This document shows positions 1 to 8,854 of a stretch of 64,000 nt of DNA, in pieces; the stretch's first letter is position 1; every line of letters begins with the position of its first letter. Source of the DNA: Paenibacillus allorhizosphaerae (GTDB taxonomy: Bacteria; Bacillota; Bacilli; Paenibacillales; NBRC-103111). The position numbers were made by a program, and so were the translations under genes. The notes below the pieces were generated by a model that had not been told where the DNA came from, ran no database searches, and worked only from the letters and a program-made list of their open reading frames with translations. The DNA lies in contig NZ_CAJVCE010000002.1 in assembly GCF_910594985.1 (NCBI RefSeq), forward strand, positions 62,001 through 126,000, written 5' to 3'.

Positions 1-953
1 ATCCGGATCCGCAAGAATATAAAGAGTTGCTGATCAAAACGCTGGAAACCGAGCCGGACCTGATCATTGACGACGGCGGGGATCTCGTGACCATTCTCCA
101 TTCCGAGCGCAAAGATTTGCTCAAAAAAGTGCGCGGCGGCGCGGAAGAAACGACGACCGGTATTTTGCGCCTGAAGTCTTTGGAAAAAGAAGGGCAGCTT
201 CAATTCCCGATGGTTGCCGTTAACGACGCCTTCTGCAAATACTTGTTCGACAACCGTTACGGTACGGGGCAATCCGTATGGGACGGCATCAACCGGACAA
301 CGAACCTGGTCGTCGCTGGCAAAACCGTTGTCGTCGTCGGTTACGGCTGGTGCGGCAAAGGCGTTGCAATGCGGGCCAAAGGATTGGGTGCGAACGTGAT
401 CGTTACGGAAATCGATGCGATCAAAGCGGTTGAAGCTTACATGGACGGCTTTGCAGTCATGCCGATGACGGAAGCGGCCCAATTGGGCGATTTCTTCGTT
501 ACCGTAACGGGCAACCGCGATGTTATCCGCGGGGAGCATTACAAAGTGATGAAGGACGGCGCGATCTTGTCCAACGCTGGCCACTTCGACGTTGAAGTGA
601 ATAAGCCGGAGCTGGAAGCGATGTCCGTATCGAAACGTACCGTTCGCCGCAACATCGAAGAGTATAAGCTGCAGGACGGACGCAAGTTTTACATTTTGGC
701 GGAAGGCCGCCTCGTAAACCTGGCAGCCGGCGACGGTCACCCGGCGGAAATTATGGACATGACGTTCGCGCTGCAGGCGATGTCGCTCAAGTACGTGAAC
801 GACAACTACAAGCAAATCGGCAACAAAGTTGTAAACGTTCCTTATGAGCTGGATGAGCAAGTAGCCCGTTTCAAGCTTGCTGCCATGGGAATGGGAATCG
901 ATACGCTTACGGTGGAACAGCAATCCTATTTGGACAGCTGGGCAGAGCATTAA
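1..953 (+). CDS. ahcY: Adenosylhomocysteinase (S-adenosyl-L-homocysteine hydrolase), 5'-truncated
   Basis: C-terminal about 317 codons of a protein of roughly 420 residues. The frame is open to the window edge (codons starting at base 3), so the true start lies upstream and the TTG at 27 is not a start. It reversibly cleaves S-adenosylhomocysteine to adenosine and homocysteine in the cytoplasm and so keeps SAM-dependent methylation running. The NAD-binding Rossmann segment is clear: [17 protein letters not shown], with the hallmark WCGKG, followed by VIVTEID. The protein ends in YLDSWAEH and lacks the C-terminal KPDHYRY tail seen in many bacterial and eukaryotic enzymes, as in shorter bacterial and archaeal forms (recalled). 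A rho-independent terminator follows. Confidence 0.95.
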   Translation, partial: PDPQEYKELLIKTLETEPDLIIDDGGDLVTILHSERKDLLKKVRGGAEETTTGILRLKSLEKEGQLQFPMVAVNDAFCKYLFDNRYGTGQSVWDGINRTTNLVVAGKTVVVVGYGWCGKGVAMRAKGLGANVIVTEIDAIKAVEAYMDGFAVMPMTEAAQLGDFFVTVTGNRDVIRGEHYKVMKDGAILSNAGHFDVEVNKPELEAMSVSKRTVRRNIEEYKLQDGRKFYILAEGRLVNLAAGDGHPAEIMDMTFALQAMSLKYVNDNYKQIGNKVVNVPYELDEQVARFKLAAMGMGIDTLTVEQQSYLDSWAEH

Positions 954-990
954 TAGTTCGCGTCTCGCTTCGCGAGCGTTCGAATCAAAC

Positions 991-1025
991 TCTCTCGATG
1001 ATGTATTCATCGGGAGAGTTTTTTT
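991..1025 (+). terminator. Rho-independent terminator after ahcY
   Basis: Stem CTCTCGATGA / TCATCGGGAGAG (one bulge) with a short loop, followed directly by a run of seven T. It separates ahcY from the lipoprotein gene. Confidence 0.8.
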
Positions 1026-1160
1026 GTTTGGTTGTATTGAAACTCTTGGCTGTTTTTCCAACATCATGCAACAATGCCGATAACCGTTCCGTCTATGGTG
1101 ATAGCGAATCGTTTGAAGCGGATTCGCTGCCAGTTTTCGCAAAAATAAGGGGGATTAGCG

Positions 1161-2231
1161 ATGCGAAACAAAGCAAGGGCGGGCTTTTTGCGGCAGTACC
1201 GGGGAATGGTCGGCTTGACGAAAGGAGTGTGTGCGTCGCTGGCTGTGTTAGTGGCGGTTGTAGGCGTGCTATCAGGCTGCGGCACCGGCGATTCAGCGGC
1301 TTCGAAAAGCTCGGAGCTCAGTGCAGCCATGCCGAGTGCGCAGCAGGCGAACGGTAGCGCTTCAGCGGAAAAAGCGGATAAAGCGACGGCTGCGTCGGAC
1401 GCCAAGGCTTCTTCGAACACGGCGGCCGGCGGCAGCTTCACGGGAGAAACGGCGCCGGAGGCGACCGACCCGTTCAGCCGCAAAATCATTTACAAAGCCA
1501 ATCTCGTCATGCAGGTGGAGAAATACCAGGACACCGCGGCCAAGGTACAGGAAGCCGTCAGGCAGTCCGGAGCGTACATTTTGCAGTTCAGCGAAAATAT
1601 GGCGGCTGCCGAAAAGGGCGGGACGTTTATCATCAAAGTTCCTGCGAACGGCTTTCAATCGCTGCTGACGATGCTGGAACAAATCAACCCGACCATGCAA
1701 AAAAATATGCAGGGGCAGGACGTGACTGAAGAATACGTCGATTTGTCTTCGCGGCTGAAGGCCAAGCAAGTCGTGGAAGAACGGTTGATTTCGTTCATGG
1801 AGAAGGCGACGAAAACCGACGAGCTTGTCGCATTTTCGAGTGAGCTCGGGAAAGTTCAGGAAGAAATCGAGCGTATCAAGGGCAGAATGCGCTATTTGGA
1901 GCAAAATGTCGCTTACTCCACCATCGAGCTGAGATTGACGCAAAAGATCGGATCCGCCGAGGTCATCGGCTCAAAAGACCGGGGGCCGCTGCTGAACCGG
2001 GCCGTGGCGGCGTTAAACGGCAGCGTGACCGTATTGTCCGTCATGTTCCAGTGGTTTGTCGTATTTGCGGCCGGAGCGCTGCCGATTATAGCGCTTCTCA
2101 TCATTATCGGCGTACCGCTGTGGTTTGTCAGGGGAAAAAGAAAAGCGAAGCTGGCCGATATCCGCAAGCAGCTTGCCGAGCACAACAAGCTGCCGGAAAC
2201 AACGGAGGCCACTCCGAAAGAGCTGGAATAG
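1161..2231 (+). CDS. DUF4349-domain lipoprotein
   Basis: 356 residues. The start ATG follows AAGGGGG. The N-terminus has a positively charged stretch, a hydrophobic core (about residues 22-36) and the lipobox LSGC at about 37-40, so it should be processed by the signal peptidase II encoded later in the window. An Ala/Ser/Lys-rich linker (about 41-95) leads into a DUF4349 domain (about 105-320: FSRKIIYKANLVMQV, YILQFSEN, VTEEYVDLSSRLKAKQ) with a helical hairpin that is probably coiled-coil, and a C-terminal transmembrane segment (about 295-320) followed by a basic tail. The molecular function of the family is unknown; a membrane-anchored extracytoplasmic coiled-coil protein is all the sequence supports. 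It stands alone between two terminators. Confidence 0.85.
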   Translation: MRNKARAGFLRQYRGMVGLTKGVCASLAVLVAVVGVLSGCGTGDSAASKSSELSAAMPSAQQANGSASAEKADKATAASDAKASSNTAAGGSFTGETAPEATDPFSRKIIYKANLVMQVEKYQDTAAKVQEAVRQSGAYILQFSENMAAAEKGGTFIIKVPANGFQSLLTMLEQINPTMQKNMQGQDVTEEYVDLSSRLKAKQVVEERLISFMEKATKTDELVAFSSELGKVQEEIERIKGRMRYLEQNVAYSTIELRLTQKIGSAEVIGSKDRGPLLNRAVAALNGSVTVLSVMFQWFVVFAAGALPIIALLIIIGVPLWFVRGKRKAKLADIRKQLAEHNKLPETTEATPKELE

Positions 2232-2242
2232 ACGGTACCTAT

Positions 2243-2286
2243 GAAAAATCCTGTTTTCGTCTTAGGGACGAAGCAGGATTTTTTGT
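2243..2286 (+). terminator. Rho-independent terminator after the DUF4349 gene
   Basis: AATCCTGTTTTCGTC pairs with GGACGAAGCAGGATT around the loop TTAG, followed by TTTTTT. It isolates the dcw cluster from upstream transcription. Confidence 0.8.
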
Positions 2287-2310
2287 TCCATACAGCGAAT
2301 TATAGTTTAC

Positions 2311-2350
2311 AGGTGGAGGAAAGTGGGTTAAAGTGGAGGAAAGGGGGTGG
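2311..2350 (+). promoter_or_regulatory. MraZ operator array upstream of mraZ
   Basis: Three boxes with GTGG at the same place in consecutive 10-bp units (AGGTGGAGGA, AAGTGGGTTA, AAGTGGAGGA at 2311, 2321, 2331), then a degraded box (AAGGGGGTGG at 2341). MraZ is known to bind short G-rich direct repeats one helical turn apart in front of its own gene and to repress the dcw operon. A -10-like TATAGT (2301-2306) lies just upstream, so a bound MraZ ring would cover the transcription start and the mraZ ribosome-binding site. Confidence 0.75.
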
Positions 2351-2358
2351 CGAGTGGG

Positions 2359-2796
2359 ATGTTTATGGGGGAATATCAACATACCGTTGATGAAAAAGGC
2401 CGAATGATCGTGCCCGCGAAATTTCGCGAAGCCCTCGGAACATCGTTTATCGTCACTCGCGGCCTGGACCAATGCTTATTCGTATACCCAATGGATGAAT
2501 GGGCGGTGCTGGAGCAGAAGCTCAAGGCGCTGCCGCTGATGAAATCGGACGCTCGCGCATTTACCCGTTTTTTCTTCTCCGGAGCGACCGAGTGCGAGCT
2601 GGACAAACAGGGCAGAGTCAATCTGCCGAACAATCTGATCGAACATGCCAAGCTGGAGAAAGATTGCGTCGTGATCGGCGTTTCCAATCGGGTGGAGATT
2701 TGGAGCAGGGCAATCTGGGAAAACTATGCCGAGCAATCGGAAGAATCGTTCAACGAGATTGCCGAGAAATTGGTTGACTTCAACTTCGATTTGTAA
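2359..2796 (+). CDS. mraZ: Transcriptional regulator MraZ
   Basis: 145 residues from ATG 2359 ([15 protein letters not shown], the usual family N-terminus); an in-frame GTG at 2347 would add four residues but falls inside the operator and Shine-Dalgarno region. Two SpoVT/AbrB-like halves each carry the DxxGR motif: [13 protein letters not shown] (about 11-23) and DKQGRVNLP (about 85-93). MraZ forms a ring and represses the dcw operon from the GTGG repeats directly upstream. First gene of the cluster; rsmH starts 20 nt after its stop. Confidence 0.95.
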   Translation: MFMGEYQHTVDEKGRMIVPAKFREALGTSFIVTRGLDQCLFVYPMDEWAVLEQKLKALPLMKSDARAFTRFFFSGATECELDKQGRVNLPNNLIEHAKLEKDCVVIGVSNRVEIWSRAIWENYAEQSEESFNEIAEKLVDFNFDL

Positions 2797-2816
2797 ACGT
2801 TCAGGAGGATGCGGGC

Positions 2817-3767
2817 ATGTTTCATCATATTACGGTGTTGAAAGAGGAAGCGGTACAAGGACTACATATCAAGCCTGACGGCGTATACGTCGACTGTACG
2901 CTCGGCGGAGCCGGGCACAGTCTGTTGATCGCAAATCAGCTTCATTCCGGCGGAACGCTGATCGCATTCGATCAGGATGATGCCGCGCTTGCTAATGCAG
3001 CGGAACGTTTGGCCCCGGTTGCGGATCGGGTGAAGCTCGTGCGCAGCAATTTCCGCTTTTTGGAACGGGAGCTTTCCCGGATCCCGCAGGCAATGAAGAA
3101 CGGCAAGCCTCAGGTGGACGGCGTGCTGTTCGATCTTGGCGTTTCTTCCCCGCAGCTGGACGAAGCGGATCGCGGCTTCAGCTACAACCAGGATGCCGAG
3201 CTTGACATGCGGATGGACCAAACGGCGCCGCTGACGGCCCGGGATATCGTAAACGATTGGTCGGAGCAGGAAATTGCAGAAATTTTGTTCAAATACAGCG
3301 AGGAAAAATTTTCACGGCGTATTGCAGCGAATATCGCAGCAGCCCGCGCAAAGAAACCGATCGAGACAACATCGGAGCTCGCGGAGCTGATCAAGGAAGC
3401 GATTCCCGCCGCGGCGCGGAGAACGGGACCGCATCCGGCCAAGCGCAGCTTCCAGGCGCTGCGCATCGCGGTCAATGACGAATTGGGCGCTTTTGAGGAA
3501 GCGTTGGAGCAGACAATCCGATGCCTCGCCCCGGGAGGGCGCGCATCCGTTATAACTTTCCACTCGTTGGAGGATCGTATCTGCAAACAGACGTTCAACA
3601 AATACGTCGCCAAATGCACATGCCCGCCGGATTTTCCGATGTGCGTATGCGGCAACAAAGGGATCGTCAAACTTGTCAATCGCAAGCCGATCGAGGCGAG
3701 CGCGGAGGAATTGGAAATGAATCCGCGGGCGCGTTCGGCGAAGCTTCGCATAGCGGAAAAACTTTGA
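2817..3767 (+). CDS. rsmH: 16S rRNA (cytosine(1402)-N(4))-methyltransferase
   Basis: 316 residues. SAM-dependent N4-methylation of C1402 in the decoding centre of 16S rRNA. Family signatures: [13 protein letters not shown] at the N-terminus, the SAM loop [11 protein letters not shown] (about 24-34), [19 protein letters not shown] and the C-terminal ITFHSLEDR. The family's usual length is about 310. AGGAGG lies 7 nt before the ATG. Second gene of the dcw cluster, as in most bacteria; ftsL begins 18 nt downstream. Confidence 0.97.
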   Translation: MFHHITVLKEEAVQGLHIKPDGVYVDCTLGGAGHSLLIANQLHSGGTLIAFDQDDAALANAAERLAPVADRVKLVRSNFRFLERELSRIPQAMKNGKPQVDGVLFDLGVSSPQLDEADRGFSYNQDAELDMRMDQTAPLTARDIVNDWSEQEIAEILFKYSEEKFSRRIAANIAAARAKKPIETTSELAELIKEAIPAAARRTGPHPAKRSFQALRIAVNDELGAFEEALEQTIRCLAPGGRASVITFHSLEDRICKQTFNKYVAKCTCPPDFPMCVCGNKGIVKLVNRKPIEASAEELEMNPRARSAKLRIAEKL

Positions 3768-3785
3768 AACTAAGGGGGAACCATC

Positions 3786-4247
3786 TTGCCGGCTTATATT
3801 CATGGGAGTTTAGCGGTGGAACAGCGCTCGGAGAACAAAGTAAAACCGAAGGAACCGAAAAAAGCGGTAAACCGCAACAACAAGTCGCTGCCGGTGCAAG
3901 AGAAGCTGCTGTATTTGTTCACTGTAGCGATCTGCGTGGTGGTGGCGGGCCTCATCATTTGGCGTTATGCCCAAATCTATGAAATGAACACAAATATTAA
4001 TAAGATCGAGACGAAAATCAAGCAGCTGGAGGCGGAGAACAGCGTGCTGAAGCATAAAGTGGATGCGCTGTCGTCGCCGGAGCGCCTTGGCGAAGAAGCG
4101 AAAAAACTGGGTCTTGTCGTTCCGGAGGAAAATCAAATTAAGCCGGCCGGCAACGCGAAGAGCGGCGGCGCAACCTCGCCCAAGCAAGTGGCTAGCAATC
4201 CGCCGTCCGGTTCGAGTGCGGGCAAAAAAACAAAGGATCAACCCTGA
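3786..4247 (+). CDS. ftsL: Cell division protein FtsL
   Basis: 153 residues starting at TTG 3786, preceded by AAGGGGGAA. Bitopic membrane protein: a basic cytoplasmic tail (1-40, many Lys), one transmembrane helix (about 41-59, LLYLFTVAICVVVAGLIIW), a leucine-zipper coiled coil (about 63-95, INKIETKIKQLEAENSVLKHKV) and a disordered Pro/Ser/Lys-rich C-terminus. It forms the divisome subcomplex with DivIB and DivIC that activates septal synthesis. Identity rests on position between rsmH and pbpB and on topology, since FtsL sequence is poorly conserved. Confidence 0.88.
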   Translation: MPAYIHGSLAVEQRSENKVKPKEPKKAVNRNNKSLPVQEKLLYLFTVAICVVVAGLIIWRYAQIYEMNTNINKIETKIKQLEAENSVLKHKVDALSSPERLGEEAKKLGLVVPEENQIKPAGNAKSGGATSPKQVASNPPSGSSAGKKTKDQP

Positions 4248-4276
4248 TCTGTTTGCGGGAATAGGGGGAAAATGAC

Positions 4277-6598
4277 ATGACAAAAAAAGTGAAATTGCGT
4301 TCGCTGCTGATCGGAGGGATATTTACCCTCCTTTTTCTTGTTCTTGTAACACGATTGTATTGGGTTCAGGTGGTTCATGGGGAGGAGCTGCTCACCATGG
4401 CCAAGGAAAAATGGGCGACCGACAAGGAGCTGCTGCCGATTCGCGGCGCCATTATGGACACCAACGGCAAAGTACTGGCTGAAGACGCCCCGGCCTATAC
4501 GCTCGCTCTCGTGCCGAAGACGATTCACGAGAAAGGGTTCGAGAACGTGGTCGCAACCGAACTCGCGGCGATACTGAAGCCGCCTGGCGATCCCGCGGCC
4601 GTTGATGCGCTCGCGAATCAAATCAGGGAACGGCTGAATAAAAAAAGAGCGAACGGCGATTATTACGCGCAAGTGGAGCTCGGCAACGACGGATGGAAGA
4701 TCGATGCGGAAGTGGCGGACCAAATCAAGAAACTGACGGAACGGCTGCAGCAAAGCATCGAAGGAAAGAACAAGAGCGTCGGCATTTTGCTGAGGCCGGA
4801 GAGCAAACGCTTTTATCCGGGCGGCAAGCTGGCGGCCCATCTGCTCGGCTACAGCGATAAGGAAGGCGTGCCCAAGATGGGGCTTGAAGCGCAGCTGGAT
4901 ACATACTTGAAAGGTGTTCCCGGCTCGCTTAGCTACGAGTCGGACCGCTATGGAGTGGAGCTGCCGAATTCGAAGGCGGAATACAAGAAGGCAATTAATG
5001 GAAACAACGTCGTCTTGACGCTTGATAAAAACATTCAATTTTATCTCGAGAATGCGCTTGATAAAGTGAACGACAAATGGCATCCGAAAAGCTTGACGGC
5101 GATCGCCGTCGATCCGAAGACGATGGAAATTCTCGGGCTGGCCAACACGCCTTCATTCAACCCGAACCGCTATTGGGAAACAAAGCAAATGAGCGATTTT
5201 CAAAATCATGCGATCGTCTCCCAGTATGAGCCGGGCTCGACGTTCAAGATCGTAACATTGGCCGGTGCGGTTGAAGAAAATTTATTCAATCCGACAGACA
5301 AATACCAATCGGGCGCCATCCAGGTTCCCGGACGTACGCTGCATGACCATAATATCGTCGGATGGGGGAAAATTTCGTATTTGGAAGGCCTCAAGCGTTC
5401 CAGTAACGTAGCGTTTGTTAAGCTCGGCTTGGAGAAGCTGGGACAGGAAAAGCTGCGGCAATATATCGATAAGTTCGGCTTTGGCGCGAAAACGAACGTG
5501 GATATTCCCGGAGAAGTGCCCGGCATCGTCAAAATGAAATATCCGGCTGAATTTGCGACCGCGACTTACGGTCAAGGGATGACGGCGACTGCGATTCAAC
5601 AGACGGCGGCTTACGCGGCGATCGCCAATGGCGGAAAGCTGATGTGGCCTCATCTGATTAAAGAAATATACAATCCGGAAACGGGTGAGGTCATTCAAAA
5701 GAATGAGCCCAAAGTGATCCGTGAAGTCGTTTCGGAAAAAACGGCGGCGCAGGTCAGCGAATATTTGGAAACCGTCGTCTCTGATCAGGAAATCGGAACG
5801 GGGCGAAAAGCATATATCGAAGGGTACCGGATTGCAGGCAAAACCGGAACCGCCAACCTCGTCGAACCGGGAGAAAAAGGGTACGCCGAAGGTAAATGGG
5901 TCATTTCCTTCATCGGCTATGCGCCGATCGAAAATCCGCGCATTTTGATTACGCTGATTGCAGACCAGCCGGATTTGGGCGGCAACTACCATCTGGGCGG
6001 CGATGTGCTCGCTCCGGCCTTCAAGGAAATTATGTCCCAATCGCTGCGCTATATGGGCGTAGCACCGTCGACGGCAGCCAAGCAGCAAATTCAGGCGGTC
6101 GAACGCGATATGCGCACGACGGTTCCAGATTTTATGGGAGTACCCGCCGAACAGGCGCGATCGACGATGAGTCAATTTGGCATTACCGTGGAGACGATAG
6201 GCAAAGGTTCCAATATCATCGCCCAATCTCCTACGCCAGGTACAGAAATCGGCGGTGCGCAGCGAATGTATGTATTACTTCAGGATAGCGGTGAAATCGG
6301 CGTTCCGGACTTGACCGGAAAATCGCTCCGTGACGCCATGGAAGTGTGCTCGTTCATTAAAACCCGCTGTACGTCGACGGGCGAAGGCTATGTCGCTGCG
6401 CAATCGCTGGAAGGCGAAGGGGACGCGCGCATGGTCACGCTGCAGCTTAAACCGTACAACCAGCTCGCCGGTAAGACGGATAAAAATGCGAAAACGGATA
6501 CGACAACGGCCAAACCGCCGGTGACACCGCCGCCGAAGAAGAACGCCGCAGCCGGTTCAAGTTCGGGCGGCTCGGATAAAAAGACAGCCCAGCGCTAG
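4277..6598 (+). CDS. pbpB: Septal class B penicillin-binding protein (PBP2B type) with two PASTA domains
   Basis: 773 residues. Transpeptidase that cross-links septal peptidoglycan. N-terminal membrane anchor (about 10-32), dimerisation (pedestal) domain, and a transpeptidase domain with the three active-site motifs: S321-TFK, S375-SN and K522-TG. Two PASTA repeats follow (about 615-670 and 676-730, VPDFMGVPAEQA and VPDLTGKSLRDA), then a Lys/Ala/Pro-rich tail. B. subtilis PBP2B has the same order (recalled). It starts 29 nt after ftsL, consistent with translation as a divisome unit. Confidence 0.95.
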   Translation: MTKKVKLRSLLIGGIFTLLFLVLVTRLYWVQVVHGEELLTMAKEKWATDKELLPIRGAIMDTNGKVLAEDAPAYTLALVPKTIHEKGFENVVATELAAILKPPGDPAAVDALANQIRERLNKKRANGDYYAQVELGNDGWKIDAEVADQIKKLTERLQQSIEGKNKSVGILLRPESKRFYPGGKLAAHLLGYSDKEGVPKMGLEAQLDTYLKGVPGSLSYESDRYGVELPNSKAEYKKAINGNNVVLTLDKNIQFYLENALDKVNDKWHPKSLTAIAVDPKTMEILGLANTPSFNPNRYWETKQMSDFQNHAIVSQYEPGSTFKIVTLAGAVEENLFNPTDKYQSGAIQVPGRTLHDHNIVGWGKISYLEGLKRSSNVAFVKLGLEKLGQEKLRQYIDKFGFGAKTNVDIPGEVPGIVKMKYPAEFATATYGQGMTATAIQQTAAYAAIANGGKLMWPHLIKEIYNPETGEVIQKNEPKVIREVVSEKTAAQVSEYLETVVSDQEIGTGRKAYIEGYRIAGKTGTANLVEPGEKGYAEGKWVISFIGYAPIENPRILITLIADQPDLGGNYHLGGDVLAPAFKEIMSQSLRYMGVAPSTAAKQQIQAVERDMRTTVPDFMGVPAEQARSTMSQFGITVETIGKGSNIIAQSPTPGTEIGGAQRMYVLLQDSGEIGVPDLTGKSLRDAMEVCSFIKTRCTSTGEGYVAAQSLEGEGDARMVTLQLKPYNQLAGKTDKNAKTDTTTAKPPVTPPPKKNAAAGSSSGGSDKKTAQR

Positions 6599-6793
6599 CG
6601 GCAGGTGCGGCGACGGCTGCCCTAACAGAGATTCGTGTATTATCTGCTGCGATGCGGCATGATCAAGTTGTAGCCGTGGAGACGCTTGTCTATAAAAGTT
6701 GGCGAACTGGACCGATAGCTTGTTCTAACCCCGGGTTGTCCCGAATAGGGATGATATGAATGATTCTCTGTTCAGGGAGGGGAAGAAGCGGGC

Positions 6794-8740
6794 ATGAGGG
6801 CATCGAACGTAACGGTTCGCCGCAGGCTATTCGCCGCACTCGTTGTAGGAACCATTTTATTTTTTGCACTTGTCGTGCGGCTCGCATATGTACAGCTGTG
6901 GGCTGGTCCCGAGCTGTCGGATAAAGCGGAGGAATCGTGGCGGCGCGACATTCGCGTTACCGCCAAACGAGGGGAAATATTGGACCGCAACGGCATGCGT
7001 CTGGCTTACAACATCAGCACGCCAACCGTTTTGGCGATTCCGGCACAGATCAAAGATCCGAAGGAAACGGCTGCCAAACTGGCTGCGGTGCTGGAGATGA
7101 GCGAGGAGTCCGTCTACAAGCTGATTACGAAGCATGAGAAAAGCGTCTACATTAATCCGGCCGGCAGGAAGATGACGATGGAGAAAGCGGAGGAAGTCCG
7201 GAATCTGTTTTTGCCGGGCATCCGGGTGACGGAAGACAACAAACGGTACTATCCTTTCGGGGGATTAGCCGCGCACGTGCTTGGCTTTACAGGTATTGAT
7301 AATCAGGGATTAACGGGCATAGAGTTGAAGTATGATAAAAATTTGACCGGCATAAACGGCAGTATTTCGTATTTGGCTACGGCCAATGGCAAGACGATGC
7401 CGGGCTCGAACGACGAATACAAGCCGCCGCTCGACGGAATGAACTTGCAGCTGACGATCGACGGTCATATTCAGTCCATTATGGAGCGCGAGCTGGATCA
7501 AGCGATGGTGAAGTATCAACCGAAGCATGTCATCGCCATTGCGATGGACCCGAATAACGGCGAAATATTGGCGATGGGCTCGCGGCCGGGATACGAGCCG
7601 GGCAATTACAGGGATTATCCGGTCGAAAATTATAACCGCAACTTGCCGATCTGGATGACCTATGAGCCCGGCTCGACATTCAAGATCATCACGCTCGCCG
7701 CAGCGCTCGAAGAGAAAAAAGTAAACCTGAACGAAAGCTTTTACGACGACGGAGCGATCGAAGTATCCGGCGCACGGCTGCGCTGCTGGAAACGGGGAGG
7801 GCACGGAAGCGAAACGTTCCTCGGCGTCGTGGAAAATTCATGCAACCCGGGATTTGTCGTGATGGGGCAGCGGCTTGGCAAAGATACGTTATTCGATTAC
7901 ATCTACAAATTCGGCTTCGGCAAAAAAACGGGTATCGATCTGGGCGGAGAAGAGAACGGCATCATGTTCAAGCCTTCCCGGGTAGGTCCGGTTGAGCTCG
8001 CGACGACGTCGTTCGGCCAAGGCGTCTCGGTTACTCCGATTCAGCAGATTGCTGCGGTATCCGCTGCGGTAAACGGCGGCAATTTGTTCAAGCCGCATGT
8101 AGCGAGAGCCTGGTACAAACCGGATAGCGGTGAGCTGGTCGAGACGGTTCAGCCGGAGCTGGTGCGCCGTGTCATCTCGGAGGCGACATCCAAGCAGGTG
8201 CGCGAGACGCTGGAAAGCGTCGTGGCCAACGGGACCGGACGCAACGCGTTCATCGACGGCTATCGTGTCGGCGGCAAGACGGGGACAGCGCAAAAAGTCA
8301 TCAACGGCCGCTACTCGGCTGACGAGCATATCGTCTCGTTTATCGGCTTTGCGCCGGCGGACGATCCGAAAGTGGTTGTGTATGCGGCTGTCGACGATCC
8401 GCAAGGGATCCAATTCGGCGGGCTGATCGCCGCGCCGCTTGTAAAGAACATTATGGAAGATACGCTCCGATACATGAAAGTGCCGCAGCGTAAAGATCAG
8501 CTCGACCGGAAGTACAATTATGGAGATACGAAAATCGTAGAAGTGCCGAATTTGATCGGCATGACGTTAACGGATATTTACGAAGATATGAACATGAACT
8601 TCCAGCTGGCCAAGTCGGGAGCAGGGAAGAACGTCATCAACCAGGTGCCGAAACCGGGTACGCGGGTGGAACAAGGCTCCACGATCCGCATTTATTTGTC
8701 GGATGCGGCTCCCCCGCCGGAGACCGATTCAAAGCCGTAA
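6794..8740 (+). CDS. spoVD: Stage V sporulation protein D (class B PBP, one PASTA domain)
   Basis: 648 residues. Paralogue of the preceding gene: N-terminal membrane helix (about 11-30), then transpeptidase motifs S294-TFK, S349-CN and K495-TG. A single C-terminal PASTA domain (about 580-640, VPNLIGMTLTDIYEDM) matches SpoVD, which cross-links the spore cortex from the mother-cell side. The 195-nt gap upstream (6599-6793) is long for this cluster and would suit a separate mother-cell promoter, as known for spoVD, but I cannot assign convincing -35/-10 boxes there. SpoVD and PBP2B are adjacent in B. subtilis too. Confidence 0.9.
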   Translation: MRASNVTVRRRLFAALVVGTILFFALVVRLAYVQLWAGPELSDKAEESWRRDIRVTAKRGEILDRNGMRLAYNISTPTVLAIPAQIKDPKETAAKLAAVLEMSEESVYKLITKHEKSVYINPAGRKMTMEKAEEVRNLFLPGIRVTEDNKRYYPFGGLAAHVLGFTGIDNQGLTGIELKYDKNLTGINGSISYLATANGKTMPGSNDEYKPPLDGMNLQLTIDGHIQSIMERELDQAMVKYQPKHVIAIAMDPNNGEILAMGSRPGYEPGNYRDYPVENYNRNLPIWMTYEPGSTFKIITLAAALEEKKVNLNESFYDDGAIEVSGARLRCWKRGGHGSETFLGVVENSCNPGFVVMGQRLGKDTLFDYIYKFGFGKKTGIDLGGEENGIMFKPSRVGPVELATTSFGQGVSVTPIQQIAAVSAAVNGGNLFKPHVARAWYKPDSGELVETVQPELVRRVISEATSKQVRETLESVVANGTGRNAFIDGYRVGGKTGTAQKVINGRYSADEHIVSFIGFAPADDPKVVVYAAVDDPQGIQFGGLIAAPLVKNIMEDTLRYMKVPQRKDQLDRKYNYGDTKIVEVPNLIGMTLTDIYEDMNMNFQLAKSGAGKNVINQVPKPGTRVEQGSTIRIYLSDAAPPPETDSKP

Positions 8741-8792
8741 GGAACCGGGCTGACGGCAAACCGACAGTTCACTGACTTTTCGAAATTTAGGC

Positions 8793-8821
8793 TTTTCAGC
8801 GTGCATTTTTTTGTCCATAAT
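8793..8821 (+). promoter_or_regulatory. Candidate sigma-A promoter for murE
   Basis: TTTTCA (8793-8798), 17-nt spacer, CATAAT (8816-8821), 34 nt before the murE ATG. Two mismatches in the -35 and one in the -10; a reasonable but unproven internal promoter that would uncouple murE and later genes from spoVD. Confidence 0.35.
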
Positions 8822-8854
8822 AGATACCATGTGTAAAAATGGAGGGGACCCGGA

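Noticed and set aside
27-29. TTG 27 as the ahcY start
   Set aside because: The frame continues to the window edge and the protein would lack the conserved N-terminal substrate domain.
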